Of a stretch of DNA of 25,096 bases, positions 1 through 8,662 are shown one piece after another. Both the position numbers and the translations under genes were made by a program. The stretch comes from Bacteroidales bacterium. GTDB lineage: Bacteria; Bacteroidota; Bacteroidia; Bacteroidales; P3. The notes under the pieces were generated by a model, which had not been told where the DNA came from, did no database searches, and worked only from the letters and a program-made list of their open reading frames with translations. The stretch lies in NCBI GenBank assembly GCA_004551865.1, contig SFPR01000024.1, positions 1-25,096 of the forward strand, given 5' to 3'. The stretch's first letter is position 1, and every line of letters starts with the position of its first letter.

Positions 1-455
1 GCTGATTGTTGCAGTGATTGCTGTTCCTTCAGCTGCCACTGTTGTCCAATCGGCTGCCGTAGTTGCCTTGTACATGAAGCCTTGAGCCGAAATAGCCTCA
101 CTGCCTGCTGCAATCGTTCCGTTCAATGTTGCTGCCTCGTGAGTTACTTCGGTAGCTTCGAGAGTTACAACGGTTGGTTGAGTTGCAGGTGCTGCAAGGG
201 TGGTGAAGTTTACGACTGCTCCCTCAACTGTTCCGCTTGCTGTGGTTGCGAATGCTTTGTATTCGTAAGCCGTCTCTGCTGTCAAACCATTGATTGTTGC
301 ACTCATCGTTTCACCTGTTGCAGCCACTGTTGTCCAATCGGCAGCTGCGGTTGCCTTGTACATGAAACCTTGTGCCGAAATTGCCTCAGAGCCTGTTGTA
401 ACTGTTCCGTTCAATGTAGCTACTTCGTGAGTAACGCCTGTTGCAGTAAGTGTTG
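1..455 (-). repeat. 288-bp direct tandem repeat encoding FN3 modules
   Basis: Two copies lie in the same frame, offset by exactly 288 bp (96 codons). For example, GCCTTGTACATGAA occurs at 65 and at 353, and GATTGTTGC at 4 and 292. Each copy encodes a module with the shared peptide SEAISAQGFMYKAT. Similarity fades beyond about 455. The copy at 1-288 may continue outside the window, so the copy number is unknown. Confidence 0.85.
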
Positions 456-3400
456 CAACTGTCGGAGGTACTATCACAGGTTCTGCTTCAAGAGTTGTGA
501 ATGTGGTGCTTACCCATGCAGAGTTGTTGTTTTCGCACATTGCTCTCACCTCTGCGGTATAAGTGGTGTTTGCAGTCAAGTTGGTGAATGACTTGCTTGT
601 TGTGGTAACTGTTTCGGCAGCTGCTCCATTCAAACGAACTTCGTAGCTTGATGCAGTTCCGCTCCAAGAGAAGTCTGCAGATGTTTGTGTGATGTTGTTT
701 ACTGTCAAAGCAGTAGGAGCATCACATGGCTGAGGTGGTTCGCCTGCCCAAACTTGTTGTATCGAAACATTGTCGATAACAGCTCCCGGTTGAGTACCGT
801 CTGAACCATCATTCTTCCAAACAAATACCAACTTCTTCATTGAGTTTGCAACATTAGGGATTGTAACAGAAAGTGTTTGTGTACCACTCAACAAGTTGAT
901 AATAGGATAATAGCTGTGTGTGCTTACCAATATGTTGGTTGCATAGGAGCTGTAAGCATAATAAGGCATTGATGTCGATGCTGTGTAATTGGTATCTGCA
1001 TCAACCCAAAATACTTTCAAGTAGTCGAAAGAGCTTTCTCCTCCAATGTTCAAGTCGAAGCTGATTGTCAAAGAGTCGCTTGTTCCTGTTTCAAACAACT
1101 TCTCTGCAACTACAACACTTGCAGCATCTGCGTCGTATCCTGCAGTTGCTCCGTTGTCTTGAGAGATGAACATCTGTCCGTTTGCAACATACCATTGGTT
1201 TGTGCAAGAACCGTTCTTCAACAACCAACCATTGCTTCCCTCTTGGTCAAATCCGCAAGTGTAAGGTACAGATTCTGAATTTTGATAAGTAGAGAACCTT
1301 ACAGCATTGGAATAGATAGATTCATCGGTTCCGCAAACGCCCTTTACAGCAACGATATATTCGGTTGCATCGTCAAGGTTGGTCAATGTGTAAGGTGAAG
1401 CACTTACGGTAACGTCTGTCGAAGTGGTCTCAGAAACTTTTCTGTAAGAAACAACATAGCTTGTTGTTGTTCCTTCCCAAGAAATCTCGGCAGAATTTGT
1501 CGTAATGTTAGTTACGTTTACGTTTTGAGGTGCAGGGCAAGTAGAAGCAGTGATTGAAATGTTGTCTATCGCTGCAGGAGTTGTTGCCTCAGCAGCTTCA
1601 TAATAGCCAAATGTAAAGAACACCAATCTCTTTTCACCCGAAACTTGAGGCAATTCGATTTGAGCGTTTGTCCAAGCGTTTTCGCCATACAACATAGCTA
1701 CAATATCATCTTGGTCAGGGAAGTTACCGTCTGTCGGCATAGGGTCGCTTTGGTTTTGAAGAAGTACTACAAGACCTCCGTATAAATCATCTCCCTCTAC
1801 ATATCCCATACATTTCCAATCGAATGTAAGGTTATATATATCGTCGCCTGCACCAAAGTCAAAGTCTTGCCACATATATTGGAATGTTCCTGCCCAGCTG
1901 GCTGTTGCAGCATAGCTTGTTCCGTTGTCGTTTGAGATATATGCAGAAGTTCCTTCTTCTTCCTCACCTGCAAAGGTTGCAGAACCTATTGCCCAAGCGT
2001 TGTTCGAAGAGTTATCTCTTACGAAACTCCATGCAGAGTTGTCGTCCGCGGTTTCAAAGTCGGTGGTGTAAGGAAGGCTTGTAGGTGTTGCCCATGTGGT
2101 AAAGGTTATAGCCTCTGACCAGTTTGAAAAGGCTGCTCCGCAACTACCTCTTAGAGCCAAAGTATATGTTGTTTGAGGAGTAAGACCTGTGATTTGCAAA
2201 GGAAGGTCTGCCTCAGCAAAGGCAACAGGTGTGCCGCTTGTAATGTCTGCATTTGCTCCCTCAACCAAGACATACTCCCATGAAGTTGCTTCTCCAAGTT
2301 CATTGAAAGTAATATCTGCGGTTGTTGAGGTTACGTTTGCAGCGGTAACGTTGTAAGGATTTATACAGTCATTCCATTCTGTGATTGAAACATCGTCCAA
2401 GAAGAAATAGTTATCTCCATTTTCTACTGTACTTTCACCATAGAAAGCAATCTTGACTGTTCCTGTGAATGGGTTGTTGTTTTCATCGACCAATTTGATT
2501 ACTTGATTTGACCATTCGTTAAAGAAATCAGAGTAGTTGTGTTCTGTATCTTCGTCTCCGTCTGCATAGATGAGAGCATTAGCCACATCCCAACTCAAAC
2601 CATTGTCGGTAGAAACCAAAACAACAAATCTGTCATCAGGAGCATTTTGAGCATTTCCTCCATAGAATGCAGTAACCTTTGCTTTGAATGACAATCCGTA
2701 AGTTGTTGAACCATCTCCAAGGTCAAACGAAGGAGTGATTAACCAACTGCTGAAAGTATAAAAAGAACTTGAATAGATGTTGGCTCTGATACATTGATTA
2801 TCACTATTGTAGTAGAAGTTGCCGTAATCCTCTAAAGAAGAAGTTTGAACTATTCCGCTTGCAGGCAAAAGTCCGTACATTGAAGTCCAACAAGCAGGTT
2901 CTCCATTAAGCACATCCGAATAGAAGTGTTCTGTCCAAGGAACTTGATTAACACTGCAAGGTATTATCAAACTTGTTTGTGCAAATGTTGTCTGTACTCC
3001 GTCAGGACAAACAGCAGCAACAGCGATTGTATATGCGGTAGAAGATAAAACGTTGTTTATGGTATAAGGGAAGTCGTTTGCCGACAAGTCAGATACGATT
3101 GTGTAATCTGAATCTTGAGTGTTTCTGTATTTCAAAACGTATGTTACTCCGTCAATGCCGGCATTGTTGTCTGTCAGACTAACTGTTATTGAAAGAGCTT
3201 CGTTTTCGTCTTCCGGTTCAACCAAGGTTGCAGCGATAGAACTAACAGCACCGCAAGACAAAGTCTCTATGCGGATATTATCAACTATTGCTCCCGGTTG
3301 AGAACCTGAATAAGAGTTGTTAGTCCATACAAACACCAACTGATAAATTCCGTTTGCGTAAGCACCTGACAAAGTTATTGCACAGTTCTCCCAAGCAGAA

Positions 3401-6333
3401 GATTCATTTTGTTTTGTTGCCAATAAGTATGCGTTTGAGGTCTCTGCTCCGTAAGGTAGCAAATAGATGTTCAAATAATCGTAGCCGCTATAATCTCCAC
3501 CTACCTTATAGTCGAACGAGAGGTTGAAAGTACTTCCCTCACCGAAAGATATGGCAGGAGATTTTGCGTATGCAGTTGCAGGGCTGCTTGTATTGTAACT
3601 TGCATTTGCTCCGTTGTCGTAGCTGATGTACAATGCTCTTCCGTTTTCGGTCAAGTTGCCTGCGTCATCTGTTGTGTTGTTGGCTGCTGTTCCTACAGCC
3701 CAAAGGTTTATACCTGTTCCGCTCAAAGCGTATCCGTGGTCTGCTTCGGTATTATCAAAATTTTGAGAATAAGGAAGCTCTAACACAGATGTAGGAAGAA
3801 CTGCTGTAACAGCCTCTGAGTATGTGCCGCCTTCGCAAGACTGTCTTGCTGCAATATAATAGGTAGCTCCCGGAGTCAAGTCCGAAATAATTACAGGCAA
3901 GTCATCGCCTTGTGCCACTGTTATGGTTGCAGAGCTTTCAGGGTCGAAAGTTGTGCCTTCTGTTGCCTCTGCGTATGCTATCGTAACGCCTGCCGCACCA
4001 ATGCCTGCTGTGCTATAAGTAACGGCGATTGAGCTTTCGGAAGAAGCAACTGCCGACAAATCATATACAGGAGGACAAGCCGGCATAGCATCAACCGTTA
4101 CCGAGTCCATGAGAAATGCTTGTGTTGCGTTTCTTACCGCAAATGCAATACGATATGCTCCCACATAATCTGACAAAATAGCAACACCATCTTCGTATGT
4201 TGTACCAAGATCAGAGTGATTGATGCTTCTTACAAGTGTGAAACGAGATGTGTCTGCCATTGCGGTAACGTCTGATTCGCTCACATCACACACCATTACA
4301 TCAATTATAGGTTTTGGAGCCTCAGAATAATAATCACTTGCCACCCTTATCTTGTAAGATATTTGTTCGTTTCCGGTGAGGTTGAACACAGGACCTATCA
4401 TCCAATCGCTGATAACTGATGTTGTTGAAGTGCTGTAAATTCCCGAATATCTCAAAGCACCTGTTCCCGAGTGAGGATCATAAGTGTCGCGAGCTGAGAA
4501 ATAGTATCCTGTTGCTCCTCCGTTGATATTAAACCAACACAAAGGGTGTACTGCATTTGAAGTTACTCCTTCTGCCTCGATAAATGCATCTTCAAAGCCT
4601 TGATAGTAAGGTATTGTTGCGTCAGTACATGGAGAATAAAGTGCTACAGGGTCAGAAATAATAGAATAGTTGCTACCCGAGCAAACAGGAGTTGCTCTGA
4701 AAATGTATTGAGTTCCATGCAACAAATCTGAAATGCTGAAAGGACTGTCGCCTGTAAGCTCTGTCCATTGTGCATCTGCAGCTGCTCTATATTCCAATAT
4801 GTAAGTTACATCGTCGTTTTCGCTAACTACGTTTACGTCTGCACTTACGCTTTCTCCTTCGTTGGTCCAATCAACGCTGATAGAGCTGACAGGCTCGCAA
4901 GAAATCTCAAACAAAGAAACGTTATCCACACAACCTGCTGCCGAACCGTCCATGCTGTCATTAAACCAGAAGAAAACGAGTTTGTAAAAACCTGTTTCAA
5001 CATCGGAAATTATAACTCCTTTCTTAGCCCAATCGGTTGTGCCTCCAAGTCTGTCGCTCAATGCGTACATATCTTCAGGAGAGGTGTTTGAAGGAAAATC
5101 GTAATCTGCAGGAACCAAATACACTTTTACGTAGTCGTAGATTGTAGTTCCTGCAATGTCATTGCCGCCTTTCCAATCGAATTGCACGCCATAGTTTGTG
5201 CCTTCTTGCAAAGAAAGGTAAGCGTATGCGTAAGCATTTGTTGTGGCACCGTTGTTATAAGATGCACTTGTACCATTGTCGCTACTGATGTAGAGACTTC
5301 CTCCCGGAAGTGGGGTACCTTCCTCGTCTGTCGAGCTGTTCTCGGCTGTACCTATGTACCAGTTGTTAGGAGAGTTTGACATGGTAATCCATGTTGTCAT
5401 GTTCTCTGAATCGTCAAACGTCTCTGTCGAAGGTATAGGCAGACAATCGTTTTCGGTAGGAGGTGTAAGGAAAGCGCCTGACGAATAACCGCTGTTTTCT
5501 TCCGAACAAATAGCATAAACTCTGAAGTCATAATTGCTCAAAGACGTAAGAGCTGTCAAAGTGTAGAAAGTATCGGTGATAGAAGTGCTTGCAGTTGTCC
5601 ACTCTTCTTCGCTTGATAGTTTGTAGTCCAAGCCGAAAGCGGTAGTTGAAGGATCGGTTCTGCTCCATACAATGGTTGCTTGGTCTGCAAGAACGTCTTG
5701 TGCAATAGCTCCCGATGCAGGATAGCAAAAGCCTTCCGGCATAGGATCAAAGGTAAACCTTGTGTTAGGTCTTTTCATATAACGGTCGTTGTTTCCATCG
5801 CCCGGATTAGATGCAGAGATGTCAGTTCCGTCTCTGTAATTCATCACCATCATGTAGTCTGATGTTGCAGTTTGAGTAAAGTAAAGTCCATAGGAGTAAC
5901 CTGATCTGTTACTCAAATAGCCCACAAGAAGGTTTCCCGAACCTGTGTAGGTGAAAGGTGTAGTAAGAGTAATCGTAACCCAGCCTTGGTTGTAAGTTAC
6001 GGCTGCTCCCGAATAAACTTGGGTAAGATTATTCGTCTCATAGTCGGTAGGTGAGGCAAAGCTCGAACGACTAACCTCAGCCATATAAATTATAGGTGAA
6101 GGGTCGTTTAGCGGACTTTCTGCCGCATACTGATAGGAGATAGATGTAATCACTCCGGGTTGCAGTTCGCTCGCAAGGTAAATCACCTCCGAGAAACTCT
6201 TTTCCCAATTGGAGTGAATAGGACCGTAATCCGAGTCCATCGAATTTTCATTTCCTACCGTCACAGTGGTCTGTGCCGGCAACTGAATTGCGAAGGCTAT
6301 CGCCATCACAATCAAAGATAGAAATTTTCTCAT
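1..6333 (-). CDS. Giant exported FN3 / choice-of-anchor J adhesin-like protein, C terminus outside window
   Basis: The reading frame is open from the ATG at 6333 to the window edge: 2111 codons with no stop. Residues 1-21 form a signal peptide (MRKFLSLIVMAIAFAIQLPAQ); cleavage before the Gln would fit the N-terminal Gln often seen on Bacteroidota exported proteins. After an N-terminal beta domain (about 22-195), FN3 modules alternate with cleaved-adhesin/choice-of-anchor J or MAM-like modules. These carry motifs such as LYISSDNG, FDWK and IDNVSI, and begin near residues 290, 575, 855, 1130, 1420 and 1690. The last 150 or so residues are two nearly identical FN3 repeats. The family is typically surface-exposed and often exported by type IX secretion; a C-terminal sorting domain would lie outside the window, so that route is inferred. 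A role in adhesion or as a surface scaffold is likely. No catalytic domain is visible in this part. Confidence 0.9.
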   Translation of the reverse strand, partial: MRKFLSLIVMAIAFAIQLPAQTTVTVGNENSMDSDYGPIHSNWEKSFSEVIYLASELQPGVITSISYQYAAESPLNDPSPIIYMAEVSRSSFASPTDYETNNLTQVYSGAAVTYNQGWVTITLTTPFTYTGSGNLLVGYLSNRSGYSYGLYFTQTATSDYMMVMNYRDGTDISASNPGDGNNDRYMKRPNTRFTFDPMPEGFCYPASGAIAQDVLADQATIVWSRTDPSTTAFGLDYKLSSEEEWTTASTSITDTFYTLTALTSLSNYDFRVYAICSEENSGYSSGAFLTPPTENDCLPIPSTETFDDSENMTTWITMSNSPNNWYIGTAENSSTDEEGTPLPGGSLYISSDNGTSASYNNGATTNAYAYAYLSLQEGTNYGVQFDWKGGNDIAGTTIYDYVKVYLVPADYDFPSNTSPEDMYALSDRLGGTTDWAKKGVIISDVETGFYKLVFFWFNDSMDGSAAGCVDNVSLFEISCEPVSSISVDWTNEGESVSADVNVVSENDDVTYILEYRAAADAQWTELTGDSPFSISDLLHGTQYIFRATPVCSGSNYSIISDPVALYSPCTDATIPYYQGFEDAFIEAEGVTSNAVHPLCWFNINGGATGYYFSARDTYDPHSGTGALRYSGIYSTSTTSVISDWMIGPVFNLTGNEQISYKIRVASDYYSEAPKPIIDVMVCDVSESDVTAMADTSRFTLVRSINHSDLGTTYEDGVAILSDYVGAYRIAFAVRNATQAFLMDSVTVDAMPACPPVYDLSAVASSESSIAVTYSTAGIGAAGVTIAYAEATEGTTFDPESSATITVAQGDDLPVIISDLTPGATYYIAARQSCEGGTYSEAVTAVLPTSVLELPYSQNFDNTEADHGYALSGTGINLWAVGTAANNTTDDAGNLTENGRALYISYDNGANASYNTSSPATAYAKSPAISFGEGSTFNLSFDYKVGGDYSGYDYLNIYLLPYGAETSNAYLLATKQNESSAWENCAITLSGAYANGIYQLVFVWTNNSYSGSQPGAIVDNIRIETLSCGAVSSIAATLVEPEDENEALSITVSLTDNNAGIDGVTYVLKYRNTQDSDYTIVSDLSANDFPYTINNVLSSTAYTIAVAAVCPDGVQTTFAQTSLIIPCSVNQVPWTEHFYSDVLNGEPACWTSMYGLLPASGIVQTSSLEDYGNFYYNSDNQCIRANIYSSSFYTFSSWLITPSFDLGDGSTTYGLSFKAKVTAFYGGNAQNAPDDRFVVLVSTDNGLSWDVANALIYADGDEDTEHNYSDFFNEWSNQVIKLVDENNNPFTGTVKIAFYGESTVENGDNYFFLDDVSITEWNDCINPYNVTAANVTSTTADITFNELGEATSWEYVLVEGANADITSGTPVAFAEADLPLQITGLTPQTTYTLALRGSCGAAFSNWSEAITFTTWATPTSLPYTTDFETADDNSAWSFVRDNSSNNAWAIGSATFAGEEEEGTSAYISNDNGTSYAATASWAGTFQYMWQDFDFGAGDDIYNLTFDWKCMGYVEGDDLYGGLVVLLQNQSDPMPTDGNFPDQDDIVAMLYGENAWTNAQIELPQVSGEKRLVFFTFGYYEAAEATTPAAIDNISITASTCPAPQNVNVTNITTNSAEISWEGTTTSYVVSYRKVSETTSTDVTVSASPYTLTNLDDATEYIVAVKGVCGTDESIYSNAVRFSTYQNSESVPYTCGFDQEGSNGWLLKNGSCTNQWYVANGQMFISQDNGATAGYDADAASVVVAEKLFETGTSDSLTISFDLNIGGESSFDYLKVFWVDADTNYTASTSMPYYAYSSYATNILVSTHSYYPIINLLSGTQTLSVTIPNVANSMKKLVFVWKNDGSDGTQPGAVIDNVSIQQVWAGEPPQPCDAPTALTVNNITQTSADFSWSGTASSYEVRLNGAAAETVTTTSKSFTNLTANTTYTAEVRAMCENNNSAWVSTTFTTLEAEPVIVPPTVATLTATGVTHEVATLNGTVTTGSEAISAQGFMYKATAAADWTTVAATGETMSATINGLTAETAYEYKAFATTASGTVEGAVVNFTTLAAPATQPTVVTLEATEVTHEAATLNGTIAAGSEAISAQGFMYKATTAADWTTVAAEGTAITATIS

Positions 6334-6375
6334 GCCTTTTGGTTTTTTGTGTTTATAAAATAATATTTGACGGTC

Positions 6376-6406
6376 CAAAGGTATGAAAGTTCTCCAATAC
6401 TGCCAA
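6376..6406 (-). promoter_or_regulatory. Promoter of the giant adhesin gene (Bacteroidota type)
   Basis: Read on the minus strand, TTG (6404-6406) is followed after 20 bases by TACCTTTG (6376-6383). This matches the Bacteroidota -33/-7 consensus. The start codon at 6333 is about 43 bases downstream of the -7 box. Confidence 0.75.
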
Positions 6407-6524
6407 ATTTTTTTGCAATAAAGTTTGACTGACGATAAAAACACTTTTTATTACAATGTTTTGGCACACTTTTTGCTAAGAAAGGTATAATCTTGGTTAT
6501 CAATCATTCATATAGGAGGACCAA

Positions 6525-6665
6525 ATGGAGAGATTTTTTCGAGAAGAAAAATTTTTTTGCAAAGTAAAACGGCGATTTGGTCTTGGTAAAACGCCGTTTT
6601 ATTTCATTGAAACGCCGTTTTGCTCACACGAAACGGCGTTTTGTTACGTGCAAAAAAGACAATAA
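6525..6665 (+). CDS. Doubtful 46-residue ORF with a perfect Shine-Dalgarno
   Basis: An ATG at 6525 lies five bases after AGGAGG (6514-6519). Upstream is TTGGCA (6461-6466) and TATAAT (6486-6491), 19 bases apart, resembling a sigma-70 promoter of other phyla. The encoded peptide is basic and aromatic (begins MERFFREEKFFCKVKRRFG). Its second half simply translates the GC-core palindrome array, and its last codons run into the 43-bp repeat. No family is recognised. Perfect Shine-Dalgarno sequences are uncommon in Bacteroidota. The signals could be chance in AT-rich DNA, or remains of imported DNA; most likely it is not a functional gene. Confidence 0.2.
   Translation: MERFFREEKFFCKVKRRFGLGKTPFYFIETPFCSHETAFCYVQKRQ
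6567..6642. repeat. Phased palindrome array 1 (four AAWCGSCGWTTT units)
   Basis: Four 12-bp units fit AAWCGSCGWTTT. Their CGSCG cores start at 6570, 6592, 6613 and 6634, so the spacing is 22, 21 and 21 bp, about two helical turns. The last two units also form a 10-bp inverted repeat (AACGCCGTTT / AAACGGCGTT) around a 10-base loop. The same motif and spacing recur at 18040-18221. Confidence 0.85.
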
Positions 6666-6690
6666 ACAGCTTTTCATGTCCTATTTTCGT
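6648..6690 (+). repeat. 43-bp direct repeat, left copy
   Basis: Begins GTGCAAAAAAGACAATAAAC and ends CCTATTTTCGT. It matches 8481-8523 in the same orientation at 42 of 43 positions (C versus T after AGCTTTT). The two copies bracket the DUF4143 ATPase gene and the fragment beside it. Confidence 0.9.
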
Positions 6691-6692
6691 AC

Positions 6693-6718
6693 AAAGTTCG
6701 GCATATGCCACGAACTTT
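6693..6718. repeat. Interrupted dyad around GGCATATGCC
   Basis: AAAGTTC (6693-6699) and GAACTTT (6712-6718) flank the perfect 10-bp palindrome GGCATATGCC (6700-6709). It sits just after the left 43-bp repeat and 65 bases beyond the stop of the ATPase gene. There is no T tract, so it is not an obvious terminator; it could be a protein-binding site or the edge of an element. Confidence 0.5.
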
Positions 6719-6782
6719 ATGTTCTCCGATAACAAATATGTTATATACTCAATACTAAATAATCGTGTAGGCTGATTTGCAC

Positions 6783-8150
6783 CTAAAGAAACAATGACAT
6801 ATACATCGGCAGTAATATCAAGTCTTGCTCTTTACGAATATCTTTCGAGTGAAGGAGGTATCGTTTAAGTATGCGGGCAGAGAACTTTTTCTGAAACTCA
6901 TCGATAGAAACATGAAGATTGGATCTCGATGACTTAACTTCTATCGGACAGATTTTTGCATTACGAGACAACAGGAAGTCTATTTCATAGTTATGTTTGC
7001 CCGATGGTGTCGGCCACGTGTGGTAATACAACTTGTTTCCTGTGGCTGTCAGAATCTGAGAAACCACGTTCTCATAGACATAGCCCACATCAGCATTCAA
7101 TTTGTCGCTCAACAGCTTTTGATAGATGACATTATCTGTAAATTTGTCGTCCCAGAAGGCGAGAGTAACAAACAATCCTGTATCTGCACAAAACAATTTG
7201 AACTGATCGCGGTTGATGTGTGATGCAAGTCCTGCACTCGGATCGTTAGCATGATAAGCTATATTGACCGTCATGGAGTCTTTGAGAATGTTTATCTGCT
7301 CTCTCAAACGATCTAATTTTCCTCCCTCAATCACACTACTCACTTGATAGCGAGATGCGTTACTGTTTAATTGAGCGGGAATGGCATGAAATAGGTCTGA
7401 GGTTTGACCTGATGAGTCCAAGTCGTAGAAATCTTCATCGTATAGGTCAAGAATGCTACGCTTGCGTTGGTCAACAATGCTCATGTCGTGTGTGTCAAGG
7501 TAGTCATTGACAGCCTGTGGCATTCCTCCAACCAAAACATACAGACGGAAATCACGCATCATACGACGATTTGTATCATCACTCAGCGGACTCAAATTGT
7601 CGAACATTGTACGCAAAAGGGGGATAGTCTGCTCATCTCCCAATGCCCAACGAAACTCCTCATAGTCCATAGGATACATATCAAGGCGTGTCTCCTCGCT
7701 TGGAATGAGAATGTTGTTTTGTCGGCTATTCTTGCCTGCAGATTTCCATTTACGTTTGATGCTCAACAGAGAACCTGTCTCAATATAATCGTAGCGTCCG
7801 TCTGCTACAAGTGTTTTAATGGCTTGTCGGGCTAACGGCTGCTTTTGTATCTCATCAAAGATGATGACAGACTTGCGTGGTTTCAGGCTTTTTTGATAGT
7901 TAAGTTGCAGTTGGGTGAAAATGTAGTCCAAATTGGAAACATCTTCAAACAAACGGTGTATTGCTTGTGGTGCAGTTGAGAAATCAACCAATATGTAGCT
8001 CTCATATTCATGGCGGGCAAATTCTTCGGCAACAGTGGATTTGCCGACACGCCTTGCACCTCTGATAAGAAGTGCGGTTGTTCCGTGCTGATTTTGTTTC
8101 CAACTCAGCATTTGCTCATAGATCTTTCGCCTAAATATTCTTTCTGCCAT
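6783..8150 (-). CDS. AAA family ATPase with DUF4143 C-terminal domain
   Basis: A 455-residue protein of the AAA_14/DUF4143 family. Walker A is GARRVGKST (residues 32-40) and Walker B is SVIIFDEIQ. The C-terminal part contains YEIDFLLSR followed by CPIEVKSSRS, the nuclease-like D/ExK arrangement typical of the DUF4143 domain. These proteins are common in Bacteroidota, often near mobile or conflict genes, and their function is mostly unknown. The start is set at 8150 (MAERIF): a longer frame opens at 8279, but a good promoter -7 box lies inside that extension, which also translates short DNA repeats (LSLRISA twice). The gene stands alone between two 43-bp direct repeats. Confidence 0.85.
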   Translation of the reverse strand: MAERIFRRKIYEQMLSWKQNQHGTTALLIRGARRVGKSTVAEEFARHEYESYILVDFSTAPQAIHRLFEDVSNLDYIFTQLQLNYQKSLKPRKSVIIFDEIQKQPLARQAIKTLVADGRYDYIETGSLLSIKRKWKSAGKNSRQNNILIPSEETRLDMYPMDYEEFRWALGDEQTIPLLRTMFDNLSPLSDDTNRRMMRDFRLYVLVGGMPQAVNDYLDTHDMSIVDQRKRSILDLYDEDFYDLDSSGQTSDLFHAIPAQLNSNASRYQVSSVIEGGKLDRLREQINILKDSMTVNIAYHANDPSAGLASHINRDQFKLFCADTGLFVTLAFWDDKFTDNVIYQKLLSDKLNADVGYVYENVVSQILTATGNKLYYHTWPTPSGKHNYEIDFLLSRNAKICPIEVKSSRSNLHVSIDEFQKKFSARILKRYLLHSKDIRKEQDLILLPMYMSLFL

Positions 8151-8172
8151 CGTTTTTCTAATTTTATTCGGT

Positions 8173-8204
8173 GCAAAGGTAGATATAAAATCCCTATTAC
8201 CAAA
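8173..8204 (-). promoter_or_regulatory. Promoter of the DUF4143 ATPase
   Basis: On the minus strand TTTG (8201-8204) is followed by TACCTTTGC (8173-8181) with about 19 bases between. Transcription would begin roughly 15-17 bases before the ATG at 8150, which supports that start over the upstream one. Confidence 0.75.
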
Positions 8205-8220
8205 GGAAAAAAGAATAAAT

Positions 8221-8273
8221 AATGCCGAAATTCTCAAAGATAAATATCTTAAAAATGCCGAAATTCTCAAAGA
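8221..8273. repeat. Pair of 20-bp direct repeats, 33-bp period
   Basis: AATGCCGAAATTCTCAAAGA occurs at 8221-8240 and again at 8254-8273. The pair lies just upstream of the ATPase promoter and could be an operator or a small local duplication. Confidence 0.8.
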
Positions 8274-8360
8274 AACCAATCAAAGTCATTCGTTAGCTTC
8301 AAGTCATCTGATGAATAATCAACCTAAGATTAGTATCCCGAATGTTTTGTCTCAGCACTT

Positions 8361-8447
8361 TTAAATCGGATTTACTTGTATCGTCTCGCCACGAGAGCGG
8401 AACTCTGTAAGAATATCAGACGATAGGAAGTGTGGGGTTGCAGCCTG
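8361..8447 (-). pseudogene. Remnant of a second AAA/DUF4143 ATPase
   Basis: A 28-codon stretch between two stops reads, in part, HFLSSDILTEFRSRGETIQV. This resembles the sensor segment just after Walker B in AAA_14/DUF4143 ATPases, which in intact members runs roughly GSNSxxLSSDIxTxFRGRGxE. Nothing recognisable of the rest remains. It is therefore called a relic, adjacent to an intact but distinct member of the same family. The assignment rests on motif memory, not an alignment. Confidence 0.55.
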
Positions 8448-8480
8448 TCATGTATTTGCGAATAGAATATGCCGATAGTA

Positions 8481-8523
8481 GTGCAAAAAAGACAATAAAC
8501 AGCTTTTTATGTCCTATTTTCGT
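8481..8523 (+). repeat. 43-bp direct repeat, right copy
   Basis: The partner of 6648-6690, with one mismatch. It ends 13 bases before the -33 element of the promoter that drives the seven-gene glycan operon. Confidence 0.9.
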
Positions 8524-8536
8524 GCGACAGATTGCC

Positions 8537-8566
8537 TTGTTTTCGATACAATTATCGTAACTTTGC
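8537..8566 (+). promoter_or_regulatory. Promoter of the DUF4199-to-mnmA operon
   Basis: TTG (8537-8539) is followed after 18 bases by TAACTTTGC (8558-8566). The spacing is slightly short of the usual 19-21. The ATG at 8570 is too close to the -7 box to be transcribed, so the leader runs about 90 bases to the ATG at 8663. Confidence 0.65.
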
Positions 8567-8662
8567 AAAGTGTTTGCCGAAAAGTTGTGGCAGACGGGCG
8601 TAATAAATCGAGTGAAATTGAGGTTATTTGCCTTGAAACACCATTTATCAAGAGACAAATCT

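Noticed and set aside
82..591. Cys-rich 169-residue plus-strand ORF opposite the giant adhesin
   Set aside because: It is in the same codon phase as the FN3 repeats on the other strand; the Cys codons mirror Ala and Thr codons (TGC/TGT versus GCA/ACA). No start signals.
8150..8279. N-terminal extension of the DUF4143 ATPase
   Set aside because: The extension covers the promoter -7 box and translates local DNA repeats; homology begins only after MAERIF.
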